From contig JBQTJN010000006.1 in NCBI GenBank assembly GCA_052387095.1, positions 56,214 to 120,213 of the forward strand: a DNA stretch of 64,000 nt, read 5' to 3'. The notes below the pieces were generated by a model, which worked only from the letters and a program-made list of their open reading frames with translations, did not search any database and was not told the origin of the DNA. Source of the stretch: JBQTJN01 sp052387095. Lineage in GTDB: Bacteria > Pseudomonadota > Alphaproteobacteria > Micavibrionales > Micavibrionaceae. Position numbers and translations under genes: made by a program. The number at the start of each line of letters is the position of its first letter. Within the stretch, counting starts at the first letter, position 1. This document shows, piece after piece, positions 26,451 to 35,533 of this stretch.

Positions 26451-27173
26451 TTATTGCTCGATTAGGACGTGAAAGTAATAATTCACGCCGCCTTGTACGA
26501 AACAACCAAAGGCTTGCGCGTCCAGAGACACGACGTCTTCCCCGATCGTGCCCCCGGTGGCCGTACTGACAAGCCCGGTTCCATTAACCATATAGGTTGT
26601 AACATTGAGGTTGGTTTCAGTCGGGACATTACCGCTGTTCACGCCAAGTTCAGAATTGATTTTCTTGCAGATATCGGTCTTGACATTGGGCAGGAAGGCA
26701 ATGACTTCGGCCGTCGAAGACGTGGGACCGTCACTGCCCGTGGTTGTACCGACCAGGTTGATTTCGTTCTCGCCATTAAACACCCAATCTTGTTGGTTGT
26801 TCGTTGTGACGACATCACCGGGGGCCGGAACGTAAGTTGCGCTGCCGCCTGTGGGATAAAATACGCAATTGGGCGCCACAGTGCCCGTACACGCTGCGAA
26901 AGCGGAAGGCTGATTGAAGGCAAGACTGGAGACGGAGACGTTTTTGCCAACAAGCTGCCGGATAATCGATGTTCTGACTGAGGCAGGATATTGCGTAATC
27001 TGAGCGCTGCTGACCAGACTGGCTTCGCTGCCGGCGTCTCCGCCGCCCGACCGGCTGGACTGGGTGACCGCGTATGACAAGGCTGCGAAGAGTGCCACAG
27101 CAATAAGAATAAGGAAAAGGACGTTGCCTTTTTCCAATGAATGATCTTTTAAGTTTCTAGTCATATACATCAC
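26451..27173 (-). CDS. large pilin-like protein (first)
   Basis: This 240-residue protein has a short basic leader ending 'LEKG', then 'NVLFLILIAVALFAALSYAV' and 'TQSSRSGGGDAG'. That is a prepilin-like signal with Gly16 before the cleavage point. The mature +5 position is Leu/Phe, not Glu. The distal part is Ser/Thr/Gly-rich with few cysteines. Similar N-termini occur in uncharacterised proteins of other alphaproteobacteria, as far as I recall. It lies 22 bp downstream of the bitopic protein gene and 20 bp upstream of the second pilin-like gene. It may be a pilus or pseudopilus subunit processed by the peptidase encoded at 35703. Confidence 0.65.
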   Translation of the reverse strand: MMYMTRNLKDHSLEKGNVLFLILIAVALFAALSYAVTQSSRSGGGDAGSEASLVSSAQITQYPASVRTSIIRQLVGKNVSVSSLAFNQPSAFAACTGTVAPNCVFYPTGGSATYVPAPGDVVTTNNQQDWVFNGENEINLVGTTTGSDGPTSSTAEVIAFLPNVKTDICKKINSELGVNSGNVPTETNLNVTTYMVNGTGLVSTATGGTIGEDVVSLDAQAFGCFVQGGVNYYFHVLIEQ

Positions 27174-27195
27174 AAATATCTCCAGTTATTAAAAT

Positions 27196-27765
27196 TCAGT
27201 TTTTTCCCCCAGGCGTTTCGACAGAAACCTTGTTAATCTTCAGCGACGCCGCCAGGGGTTGCTTTGTGCATTCTCTTCCGACGCAAAGACGATCGATATT
27301 AACACGCCAGCCGGATCCTCCGTTCTGAACATGTCCGACAGCCTCCCGGAATTGGCCAAAATTAGCCGTATTGTCCGACGCTATTACAATAGAAGATCCG
27401 CTGGCATTAATCGAGAGGCCACTGTAAATATTTTTAGTCTTATCAACAAATTGGTTAACTTCCTGTGCGTCAACGGCCACGTCTTTGATCAGGGGCACGA
27501 TAGGCTTGAGTGCGTCAGCTTCCTGCAATTTGGCACGTAATTCTGTAAACTGCTGAAGCTGCATGGTTGTAAAAAGAATAAGAGCGCCCGCAACACCCCA
27601 GGACACCCCGGCCACGATCAGCAGGGTTTTGTCGGTATTTTGCGGCAGATGCTCGAGAAAATGGTTTAAATCGGCAGCCGCTTTCGGGCTGGTATATTTT
27701 TTCAGTGATCGCCAGTCAAAAGATTTTAATGATTTCAAATCAATCATTTGCGGAACAAATCCCAT
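27196..27765 (-). CDS. bitopic assembly protein, PilO/GspM-like by position
   Basis: This 189-residue protein has a cytoplasmic N-terminus, one membrane helix (about 47-69, 'TLLIVAGVSWGVAGALILF') and a periplasmic part that starts with a probable coiled coil ('TELRAKLQEADALKPI') and ends in a small alpha/beta domain with 'WRVNIDRLCVGRECTK', two cysteines six residues apart. That architecture and its place after the platform gene suggest a GspM/PilO-type subunit of the inner-membrane assembly platform. Sequence similarity to named families is not evident by eye. It is 29 bp downstream of the 28763 gene. Confidence 0.55.
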   Translation of the reverse strand: MGFVPQMIDLKSLKSFDWRSLKKYTSPKAAADLNHFLEHLPQNTDKTLLIVAGVSWGVAGALILFTTMQLQQFTELRAKLQEADALKPIVPLIKDVAVDAQEVNQFVDKTKNIYSGLSINASGSSIVIASDNTANFGQFREAVGHVQNGGSGWRVNIDRLCVGRECTKQPLAASLKINKVSVETPGGKN

Positions 27766-27794
27766 ATCTCAAGTTTACCATATTTTTCATAAAA

Positions 27795-28763
27795 TTACCT
27801 GTTATTTTTAATCCGTACCCGGCCATCCTTCTCCAGCCCCTGCGCTGCTCCAAAATCCTGCGCAAAAGCAGGCGGTACCAGGGCCTCCCATTCAACTTTG
27901 TTCTCGTTAACCTCGTAACGGACAAGCGTGCCGTCAACTTTGGACAGCCCGTCTAGAATTTCCTGGATACGGACCATGTGCTTGATCGTATCGCTTTGCA
28001 TGGCGTTATAGGCCTGCAACGTCAGATCATTGGATGCCTTCTCTGTGTCCCGCTGAACTTTGCCAAGATTGCGCTGCAACAGGTTGATCGAAACGAAATT
28101 AAAAACCAGGACAAGAACCGCGAGTATAGAAAGCAGCATGCCCGATAAAATCAGCAGCCGCACAGTTGCCCGCGCCATCTTTTCAGTTTTAAGAGTACGG
28201 CTTTTCCAAGGAACACTCTTGGCTGCCGCCGGATTGACGGTGACAAAATTCGCATCCATGCTTTGAATACGTGGCAGGATTGTCCGCGCTGCGCCCAGGA
28301 AAACCTGCATACGGCCCGTTTCCGGGTCCCAGCGAAGCGCCGAGGCCAGTCCCTCATGCTCATAAAGATAAACTGTTTCCCTGTCCCAGTATTCGCTATT
28401 GCCGGGCAACGCAGCGGCAAGAGGGCACCAGCTGTTCGGATTTGAAGCCAGCGAAGAAGATGGACAGGCAAGATACCAGACTTTTTTATCATCAATGGAA
28501 TAACAGAAATGAACCTTCTCGGTGCCGCAAGCCTGACTGGCTGCATTCCAGACCGCTTCTTCTTCGTGGCCAACAATATAAGGAAGAACGCCGCCAATGA
28601 GTTCCTGCGGCAGATAAGGAGTCAACGTACCTATAAAGTCCTTTGATTCACCGGCCAGGAAATCCGTCATGCCCGGCATAAGACGTGCAACGCCTGCGAC
28701 GGCAAGATCGGCAACAGGCTTGCCTGCTTTTAAGGATTTGTCGCTTTTCCCGATAATTGCCAA
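27795..28763 (-). CDS. bitopic assembly protein, GspL/PilN-like by architecture
   Basis: About 200 cytoplasmic residues precede a single membrane helix (about 201-225) and a periplasmic tail with a coiled coil ('NLGKVQRDTEKASNDLTLQ') and a small domain containing 'LSKVDGTLVRYEVNENKVEWEA' split at Leu-Val. This layout matches GspL or PilM-PilN-type platform subunits, which link the ATPase to the periplasm. The cytoplasmic part has five cysteines and no actin-fold motif that I can see. The start is TTG 28763, two bases after the stop of the platform gene; the longer frame up to 28892 runs inside that gene and is not plausible. Confidence 0.55.
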   Translation of the reverse strand: MAIIGKSDKSLKAGKPVADLAVAGVARLMPGMTDFLAGESKDFIGTLTPYLPQELIGGVLPYIVGHEEEAVWNAASQACGTEKVHFCYSIDDKKVWYLACPSSSLASNPNSWCPLAAALPGNSEYWDRETVYLYEHEGLASALRWDPETGRMQVFLGAARTILPRIQSMDANFVTVNPAAAKSVPWKSRTLKTEKMARATVRLLILSGMLLSILAVLVLVFNFVSINLLQRNLGKVQRDTEKASNDLTLQAYNAMQSDTIKHMVRIQEILDGLSKVDGTLVRYEVNENKVEWEALVPPAFAQDFGAAQGLEKDGRVRIKNNR

Positions 28764-28765
28764 GA

Positions 28766-29986
28766 CTACATGGCTCCTTCCATTAAGCCGCCCATCATTG
28801 AATCCATGCTCATGTTCATCACAGTCAAGGCGAAAATCGCGCTGCCGAAAGCTATAACAAGGAAGATGCCTGTCATGGCAAACGCCAGCCACACGATCAG
28901 AGAATGTTTGGTTTTCGCCGCCATGGCACGCATTTCGGCAATAGACTCTGTTACTGTAGCAACTTGGCCGAGATCAGACAAGCTGGCGAGTTCAAGCCGT
29001 TCATTCCGGGTCAGGGGCGCACGGTCCAGCGCCGATCCGAGACTAACCCCGCGGCTCAGGTCTTTAAGAGATTCCAGCCAGTATTGCCCCACATCGGGCG
29101 CAGAAGACGCTTCCGCCGCCTGGGCCAGCGCATCGCTGATCGGCACATTGCCGCGAAGCATCCGGGCAGCAGCCGACATCGAGTCTGTAAAGGCCAGGTC
29201 CCGCAGGTAAGCACCGATCAGGGGAATTCTCCGCACGATGCGCGCCGTCGGCCAGTCTTTCTTGCCGCGGTTCGACCAATATGAAAAAACGCACCAGGCC
29301 ATGAAAAGCCCGAGCCCAACAGAAGAATAAATCAGCACATCCCATGTAAGCTCCAGCCGTCCGACAACTCTATTGAATTTTTCAAGTTCGACCGGGTCCG
29401 TCGGCGGGTTGTCCTTGAACCATTTCAAAACCATGTCCTTGCCTGACCACAACGAACTGACGATGGAAAACACGTCGAAGGCCAGCCAGCCCATCGTACC
29501 CATGATGGCCCGCGCGTTCTTGCGCTTCTGCGTGATGGAATGGATGGCGTGCGGGATTCCTTCTACAAGACGGTTGGCGCGCTCGCTACCGGCAAGGATC
29601 GCCAACGTACCGTGATCAAAAACATTCAGCGCCTTCAGCGCATCGATAACACCGAGGCCGCGCGACAAGGCTTCGCGGGCCGGTGCCAGGATATTCTGAC
29701 GGCGCGGATTGGTTTCCATCTGGATGATCTTCCACAGTGCAACACCCGGTGACGTCGACGTCGAACGGAATTGGATACCGCGGAGCAACTGCACCTGCCA
29801 CCAGGTCGAGCGCGCCAGGAGTCTTTCGATCGGGGAGCGTTCATGCGGCCGGATCGCCAGGACATAACCGCCTTTCTTGACGATGGCGGAGCGCACATCA
29901 TCGACAGACGGCATATAAAAAGACTCGGTGACTTTTTTAGGGCCCGATGTGGTTTCGTAAGCTATATCTGCAACCCATTGCTGCAT
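28766..29986 (-). CDS. GspF/PilC/PilR-type platform protein of a type IV pilus or type II secretion system
   Basis: This 406-residue protein has two similar helical domains separated by membrane segments (about 165-185 and 215-240) and a third membrane segment near the C-terminus (375-400), the GspF layout. The second domain has 'GAYLRDLAFTDSMSAAARMLRGNVPISDALAQAA' (continuous family-like block, split here in description) and 'LARMRA'-type helix equivalents. The N-terminal 'DDVRSAIVKKGGYVLAIRPH' resembles the family's small N-domain. It should anchor the ATPase and extrude or retract pilin subunits. It is 8 bp downstream of the ATPase gene. Confidence 0.82.
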   Translation of the reverse strand: MQQWVADIAYETTSGPKKVTESFYMPSVDDVRSAIVKKGGYVLAIRPHERSPIERLLARSTWWQVQLLRGIQFRSTSTSPGVALWKIIQMETNPRRQNILAPAREALSRGLGVIDALKALNVFDHGTLAILAGSERANRLVEGIPHAIHSITQKRKNARAIMGTMGWLAFDVFSIVSSLWSGKDMVLKWFKDNPPTDPVELEKFNRVVGRLELTWDVLIYSSVGLGLFMAWCVFSYWSNRGKKDWPTARIVRRIPLIGAYLRDLAFTDSMSAAARMLRGNVPISDALAQAAEASSAPDVGQYWLESLKDLSRGVSLGSALDRAPLTRNERLELASLSDLGQVATVTESIAEMRAMAAKTKHSLIVWLAFAMTGIFLVIAFGSAIFALTVMNMSMDSMMGGLMEGAM

Positions 29987-29994
29987 ATTCGGAA

Positions 29995-31782
29995 TTATTC
30001 CTCGAGGTAGGACATAGCGGCCTTCGGATCGATCAAGCCACTCAGGACAAGATCAACAAGCCCTTCACGCCGCGTGTGCACAATGACGCCTTCTTGTGAT
30101 CTGACCTTGTTGATGTTGCCGATCAGCGCCTCGTAAATATCATTACGCTGCCCGGGGCCAAGAGCAATCAACAAAGCGTCGAGGAGCAATGTTCGTCCCG
30201 AGATTCCAGTACGGTTGCACAGATCGCACCCATTCGAATTATGGCGGCGTATTTTGGCATTCGCCTCTAGACCCAACTCCTCAAGCTCGGTCAGGTTAAG
30301 AGATTCCGAAGCGGTAGTGTTGTGCGCACAGCCCTGGCATAGCGTCCGGATAAGGCGCTGGTTCAGAATAGCGCGCACCTGCTGCGCCAGTGTATAGGTC
30401 GAAGAACGTTCGCGGTCGGTCGGCATCAGGGAGCGCAGGCGCTCAAAGGTCTGCAGAGCCGTGTCGGCGTGAACGGTGGAAATCACGGTGTGGCCGGATT
30501 CCGCGGCGCGTAAGGAGGTTTCAACCGTATCGCCGTCCCGCATCTCCCCGATAATGATGTAGTCAGGATCGTGACGCATGGCGGCGCGGATCAGATCGGC
30601 GAATTCGCCGCCGGCAAAACCGGGCCGAACCTGCCACTGCGTGGCATAACGGAGTTCGTATTCGATCGGGTCTTCAATGGTCAGAACATGTTTACGCCGG
30701 CGATCGATCTGCTGCACGCATGCATAAAGTGTTGTAGTTTTACCGGAACCCGTGGGGCCGGACAAAAGAATAAGCCCGCCGCCGCCCTTGATTTCAGGCG
30801 CAAGCAGTTTCGCAAGATAATCGCCGACATCTTCATGACGGCGAAAAAGTTCGTCAAAACCTTTCAGGGCAGCGCGGTCGAGCAGACGTAAGGTAAGTTT
30901 TTCCCCGTCTTGCGCCTGCGGGCCGGCGGCAACACGGACGTCGATAGAGCGGCCCTGCCAAATAAAACCGAAGCGCCCGTCTTTGGGTGTTGTTCTATCC
31001 CCGAAATTTAGGCCGGCATCGCGCTTGAGAAGCGTCGTCAGGCGGGCCATCGCCTCCGGCGGCAGCAAATGCATCGGGATCAGGTCGCCGTCGATCCGGT
31101 ATTTGATCCAGTTCGGAGAATCCGGGTTATTATCCTGGAGAATGTGAATATCGGAGGCGCGCATCTGCAGGGCTTCCGCCAGCAGGTCGCGTTGAAATTG
31201 GTTGAGCAGCAATCCGTTATCGCTGTCGGCCAGCCACAGGGACAATGTTTTCTCACAGCGGTCTGCCGAAAGATCATGCACGGACCGCAGTGTGTCGAGC
31301 AGCTCCTTGCGGTCCCAGATTTCAGCATGGACGCTTTCAACATGGAAGCCGCTGCGATTGGATGTGGAAATAAGCGTTTCAATCTGGCGCTCATTGAGAT
31401 CATGCAGGGGCGCAACTTTTAAAACCCCATCGCTCAGGCCGATCAGGTGAATGCTTAACGGGAGCCAGGATTGTACCGGCAAAACGGAACGCAACTGGTC
31501 GCCGGTTGCGCGGTCCTTGACGGTATTGTCCTCTTCACTTTCGTTTGGCGGCAAATAGGCGCCGGCCATATCAAGAAGCTGCTCGGTCGAGCGCGGTATG
31601 CCCTGCTCGAGCAGAAGTGAGCGTTCGCGCTGCACCATATCGAGATAGCGTTCACGACCTTCCGTCGAGCGTTGTTTTTTACGCGTGGCGCTCTGACGTC
31701 TTTCGGTACCGTCAGGCGGCTCATGGCCGCCGCCGCTGCGCCGGTCAGATGGTGTTGAAGTTGATTTTATGTCCTTGGACAT
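29995..31782 (-). CDS. GspE/PilB-type assembly ATPase
   Basis: This 595-residue cytoplasmic ATPase powers subunit polymerisation. The N-terminal about 60 residues are highly charged and low in complexity. The core has Walker A 'GPTGSGKTTTL' from residue 342, the Asp box, Walker B 'IIIGEMRDGDTVE', the His box 'TVISTVHADTA' and a tetracysteine zinc element 'CQGC' ... 'CDLC' near 505-545, a mark of extension ATPases rather than PilT-type retraction ATPases. No retraction ATPase gene is seen in this cluster. It follows the Ig-repeat protein gene after 12 bp. Confidence 0.92.
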   Translation of the reverse strand: MSKDIKSTSTPSDRRSGGGHEPPDGTERRQSATRKKQRSTEGRERYLDMVQRERSLLLEQGIPRSTEQLLDMAGAYLPPNESEEDNTVKDRATGDQLRSVLPVQSWLPLSIHLIGLSDGVLKVAPLHDLNERQIETLISTSNRSGFHVESVHAEIWDRKELLDTLRSVHDLSADRCEKTLSLWLADSDNGLLLNQFQRDLLAEALQMRASDIHILQDNNPDSPNWIKYRIDGDLIPMHLLPPEAMARLTTLLKRDAGLNFGDRTTPKDGRFGFIWQGRSIDVRVAAGPQAQDGEKLTLRLLDRAALKGFDELFRRHEDVGDYLAKLLAPEIKGGGGLILLSGPTGSGKTTTLYACVQQIDRRRKHVLTIEDPIEYELRYATQWQVRPGFAGGEFADLIRAAMRHDPDYIIIGEMRDGDTVETSLRAAESGHTVISTVHADTALQTFERLRSLMPTDRERSSTYTLAQQVRAILNQRLIRTLCQGCAHNTTASESLNLTELEELGLEANAKIRRHNSNGCDLCNRTGISGRTLLLDALLIALGPGQRNDIYEALIGNINKVRSQEGVIVHTRREGLVDLVLSGLIDPKAAMSYLEE

Positions 31783-31794
31783 GAGAGATGTTCC

Positions 31795-33453
31795 TTAACC
31801 ATTATCTTCCTCACTCTCCGCGGGCGCGGGTGAAGAAGAGGGCGAGGAAGAGGAACCGGAAGAACCCGAAGAAGAAGAAGAGCCTCCCGACATTCCTGAT
31901 GCGCCCGCACTTCCTGATGATGCAGGAATACGGTTAATAGAAGATAAAGACCGGTCGAACAGCAGCAGGATTCTCTGGCCTTTATGTAAAAACTCGATTC
32001 CGTTTTTCTGAATCGTTACGTACCATGCAATACCACCCAGCACAATTTCCTCATTATTGAAAACGATGCGGCTGCCGCCCGGGCCGTTGATGATCGCACG
32101 GCTCGGCGAGAAGGATGTGATCTTGTAACCATCCAGCACGCTGGCCGGGTTTACGACGGAAGACGTTAACATTGATGGCATCAGGTCGCCGGGCTTGGGT
32201 GGCATATCCGGAGATAACAAAGAAGACGGGCCACCCGAAGACATTGCGTCGTCGCCATTATCCGCCAGCACAATGGCTTTCTGATCCTGGCTGACTGTTG
32301 TAGACGAAACGCCGCGGATCGGCAGGATGAGCATGCCGCGTGCACCGTCATGCGAAATCTGTACATCATCATAAAGTGTGCCGATGCGCGTCGGCGACCA
32401 TGTGATGGTCAGCGGACAAGCCTCGATCGGCTGCAGGAGTGTCCCTGCCATGCAACCTTCCTGTTTGTAATCAAGACCGTTATCCGATCCGGAAATCTGT
32501 ACGTCGTTAAGGGTCAGCGGCGCATCACCGGCATTGACCAGGGAAACGGTAATGGTCGAAGCCGTCTGAATATCAGCGCCAAAATCTATTTCGACTTGCG
32601 ATGAAACAAGCAGTCCACGTCCCGGTACGGCCTGCGGAAATACGTCGGCCTTAAGAACAACGGCAGGGTTATACTCGCCCTTCAAAGGCACGCTCGAAAG
32701 CGCCGTGGGTCCTGTATGTCTAACAACAAGCACACCGGAGGAACGCCCCTTTTGCTGGGGCGACCATGATACGGTCGCAATGCAAGCCTGTCCAGCTTCA
32801 AGTTTTTCACATTCAGTTTTAAGGGCGTAGCCCGCCTGCTCACTGGAATCGATAAAGATGTCAGTGATATCGACTGGGATCGATGTGATGTTACGAAGGA
32901 TAACGGATTGCACGAGCGTCTGGCTGTCGCTCAATGTTTCAAAATCGACTTCGTTCGGAATGGCTTCGATATCGCTGGTCAGTTTGTCGGCGCCGTCACC
33001 GCTCGCTTCAACCTGCCCGGACATGGTCGCCGTCACAAGACGCGAACGACCATCGTGCGACATCAGCATTTCAACGCGCCATGAACCGGATTGCAGACCT
33101 TTGACCGAAATGGCGATCGCGCATTCCGCGCCGGCCGCCAATGGCTCCTCCTCGCACTGGTTCAGTGCAACGGCGCTCGTAACATTCGAAGAGGGATAGA
33201 GACGGATCAGGCCGGTCTGCACCGGCTGCGAGCCATCATTTCTGAAACGTACGACGACCTGCGCGGTGGCGCCTACGGGAATAGTGCCGCCATCAACAAC
33301 AGGCACGGCCGGGGTCAGACCCCCACCAGGGGTACCGCCGGCACCCGCACTACCAGGATCGCCGAAACCGGGATATTGGGCGAGCGCAGTCTGCTGCGCT
33401 GAAAATACAGTCAGAAAGAGTCCGAGGGCTGAAATATGTAGTAGAAAGCGCAT
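31795..33453 (-). CDS. secreted multi-domain protein with Ig-like repeats and a PilP-like C-terminus
   Basis: A signal peptide (residues 1-25, 'QQTALA') leads into a Pro/Gly linker and at least three immunoglobulin-like repeats of the kind found in ASPM/SPD-2/Hydin-type proteins. Each repeat has 'N.g..pv....i' at its start and a pair of cysteines: 'CEEEPLAAGAECAIAI', 'CEKLEAGQACIATVSWSP' and 'CMAGTLLQPIEACPLTITWSP'. Next comes a small domain with 'GGIAWYVTIQKNGIEFLHKGQ', reminiscent of GspC/PilP homology regions, and a Ser/Gly-rich acidic tail (last 50 residues). I choose the ATG at 33453 because it starts the signal peptide; the frame extends to 33546. Position between secretin and ATPase genes suggests it contacts the secretin. 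Confidence 0.6.
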   Translation of the reverse strand: MRFLLHISALGLFLTVFSAQQTALAQYPGFGDPGSAGAGGTPGGGLTPAVPVVDGGTIPVGATAQVVVRFRNDGSQPVQTGLIRLYPSSNVTSAVALNQCEEEPLAAGAECAIAISVKGLQSGSWRVEMLMSHDGRSRLVTATMSGQVEASGDGADKLTSDIEAIPNEVDFETLSDSQTLVQSVILRNITSIPVDITDIFIDSSEQAGYALKTECEKLEAGQACIATVSWSPQQKGRSSGVLVVRHTGPTALSSVPLKGEYNPAVVLKADVFPQAVPGRGLLVSSQVEIDFGADIQTASTITVSLVNAGDAPLTLNDVQISGSDNGLDYKQEGCMAGTLLQPIEACPLTITWSPTRIGTLYDDVQISHDGARGMLILPIRGVSSTTVSQDQKAIVLADNGDDAMSSGGPSSLLSPDMPPKPGDLMPSMLTSSVVNPASVLDGYKITSFSPSRAIINGPGGSRIVFNNEEIVLGGIAWYVTIQKNGIEFLHKGQRILLLFDRSLSSINRIPASSGSAGASGMSGGSSSSSGSSGSSSSPSSSPAPAESEEDNG

Positions 33454-33564
33454 AGGTGGAGCAACGACAGGATTATAGAAAGACCCGAACGGGTTGACAC
33501 GCCTTAAATATACCATAAAATCCTGAACCGACAGCAATAAAAGCATACGAAATAAGCATGGCGT

Positions 33565-35091
33565 TTATTCGGACGGATTCAGCGCATCCGCCTTGATGCT
33601 GCCCATCAGCGGTTTATAGCCTTCGTTGCCCACCGGGACTGCGGGCGTTTCGGAAAACATCTTGTCCTGCACTTCGGATTTCTTTTTCGCATGAGTGTCT
33701 TCGTTGGTGTAAACAATGACGCGCGGCTTCAGCAGGAAGACCAATTCCGAATTCTCCGTTGTCCCGCGCCGTGAAAAAGGCAGAACAGGCTCCTTGAAAC
33801 CTATCCCATCTTTATCGAACTGATCATTTTCGCGCACTAAGCCTGCAATGAGCAAAGAGTCGCCCGGACGAATGCGGATTTGCGAAGTAAGTTCCCGTTC
33901 GGTGGTTTCCGGCAGTTGTAGAGTTGTGCCGTCGGCATCAAAATCTTGGAACCTTAAAAATTCCTGCAGTTCGATATTGATCGTGCCGTAAATAGTGGAA
34001 TTATCCCAGACACTGGAAATCGTCATGGTAAAGCCCGTATCGACGGAATCCGTTTCTGTAGACACCGTCACTTCCCCCTCATCCACGGAGCGGCTGAGGG
34101 AGGAAACATAATTCTGCGTCCGTGCCGCGCGCAACGACGCTTCCGAACCGGAAAGCACGGTAATCTGCGGCTGCGAAATTGTTTTAACCGCGCCGTAATT
34201 GGAAATAAACTGCAGAACATCTTCTGCACCTAAAACTACATCACCTGTTGTCGGTAAGCCGATGCTGACCGGGTTGCCGTCACCGACACTGCCCGGCAGA
34301 CTGATCCCGGTATTGAATTTTCCGATCGAGCCGATTTCTTCCCAGTTGATCCCGACATCGTTCACGGTATTGAGCGCCACTTCCCAGATATAAATCTCAA
34401 ACACGATCAGCGCCGTGTTCGCGCGCATGCGCTGGAAATATCGTTCAGCCTGTTTGGCGGTACGGTTCGTCGCCTCGTAAATAATCGTGCGTGTGCCGGT
34501 TTCCGTGATCGGCGCAACCCCCGTGATGGCTTGTAATCCTGTGGCAATCGCGCCGATGAAATCCGTGTCGCCACCTACGGGCGGGATAGCGACAGTAAAA
34601 GTCTGGGTTTCCTTGATGACCATCAAATTGTCTTCATAGGAACAATATAAATCCGCGAGGCCGCAGATTTTATCGACGACCTTATCCAGCGGTCCGTACA
34701 GGTTGGCAACCGTTACGGTGCGCGTCATGGCGAGGTCGGTTTCAAAAGCGAGCGGAATTTCGTAATCCGCTAAAATCAGTTGCAGCGCGCCGGCCAGTGT
34801 TTCGGAGCGCAGCTCGAAAGGTCCGACCTCTTCGCTTGGCAGCTTGGCGCCCTCTTCCACTTCGGGAACAAGAACATCGCTTCCCAGCGGCAGATAAAGA
34901 ACGCTGTCCGGTTTTTCGTTGATGGCATCCGGTCTTTTTTCGGCAATCGCAGGCGACGGGATGGAAATATTACGTGACCCCGGCAGGTCCGCATCCGCAC
35001 AGGTCGCAAGCAGCGGGCAAATACAGACCACGAGCAGTAGTCTGACTGCAAGAGCCAGGGCGGGTTTCGAAGAATTGTGTGAAAAAGACAT
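33565..35091 (-). CDS. secretin of a type IVb pilus / type II secretion-like system
   Basis: This 508-residue protein forms the outer-membrane channel. The N-terminus has a signal sequence with 'LLATCADAD', possibly a lipoprotein site (Thr at -1 is unusual). A small STN-type domain ('TLAGALQLILADYEIPLAF') and an N-domain precede the secretin core, which has 'VKTISQPQITVLSGSEA', 'TQNYV', 'LTSQIRIRPGDSLLIAGLV' and the closing 'ENSELVFLLKPRVIVY'. The lipoprotein-like start resembles BfpB/PilN secretins of type IVb pili more than PilQ. It is one base downstream of the response regulator gene. Confidence 0.88.
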   Translation of the reverse strand: MSFSHNSSKPALALAVRLLLVVCICPLLATCADADLPGSRNISIPSPAIAEKRPDAINEKPDSVLYLPLGSDVLVPEVEEGAKLPSEEVGPFELRSETLAGALQLILADYEIPLAFETDLAMTRTVTVANLYGPLDKVVDKICGLADLYCSYEDNLMVIKETQTFTVAIPPVGGDTDFIGAIATGLQAITGVAPITETGTRTIIYEATNRTAKQAERYFQRMRANTALIVFEIYIWEVALNTVNDVGINWEEIGSIGKFNTGISLPGSVGDGNPVSIGLPTTGDVVLGAEDVLQFISNYGAVKTISQPQITVLSGSEASLRAARTQNYVSSLSRSVDEGEVTVSTETDSVDTGFTMTISSVWDNSTIYGTINIELQEFLRFQDFDADGTTLQLPETTERELTSQIRIRPGDSLLIAGLVRENDQFDKDGIGFKEPVLPFSRRGTTENSELVFLLKPRVIVYTNEDTHAKKKSEVQDKMFSETPAVPVGNEGYKPLMGSIKADALNPSE

Positions 35092-35092
35092 A

Positions 35093-35473
35093 TTAAGAAG
35101 CCCGATCTTTGAGCTGAAGGGTTCTGGCGACCGCCTTGATCAGTCTATCGCGCTGGACCGGTTTCAGCAAGACAGCCGTAACCTCAAGCTTTGCAGCCTC
35201 GCTCAGGAGGTCAGGGCTTTGATCGCCGGTCACCAGCACGACGGGCGTATCAAGATTATTGGCTCTCAGGTGACGGATGAACTCGAACCCGCCCATCGGC
35301 TCCATACGAACATCGACAATCGCCAGGGCAAAATTGTCGCGGATTTTTTTAAGCGCCACTTCGCCGTTGGACGCCTCATCAACTTCATAGTTCTCGTTTT
35401 TGAGAAACTGGACGATCTGCATCCGCACAAAATCGTTATCTTCAACCACCAGTATTTTTTTTATTTCAGTCAT
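35093..35473 (-). CDS. single-domain response regulator heading the pilus operon
   Basis: This is a 126-residue CheY-like receiver without an output domain. It has the acidic pair 'VVEDND', phospho-acceptor Asp54 in 'AIVDVRMEPMGG', the Thr in 'VLVTGD' and the Lys in 'LLKPVQ'. I choose the ATG at 35473; a longer frame to 35542 runs into the repeat region. It directly precedes the secretin gene with a one-base gap, so it is co-transcribed with the assembly genes. The kinase is unknown; the two HPt-bearing hybrid kinases in this window are candidates by inference only. Confidence 0.85.
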   Translation of the reverse strand: MTEIKKILVVEDNDFVRMQIVQFLKNENYEVDEASNGEVALKKIRDNFALAIVDVRMEPMGGFEFIRHLRANNLDTPVVLVTGDQSPDLLSEAAKLEVTAVLLKPVQRDRLIKAVARTLQLKDRAS

Positions 35474-35533
35474 GAATGAGCAATACCTTAAGGACATAAG
35501 AGATGGTTCGCCACCGGCACAGCCGCCGCGAAG

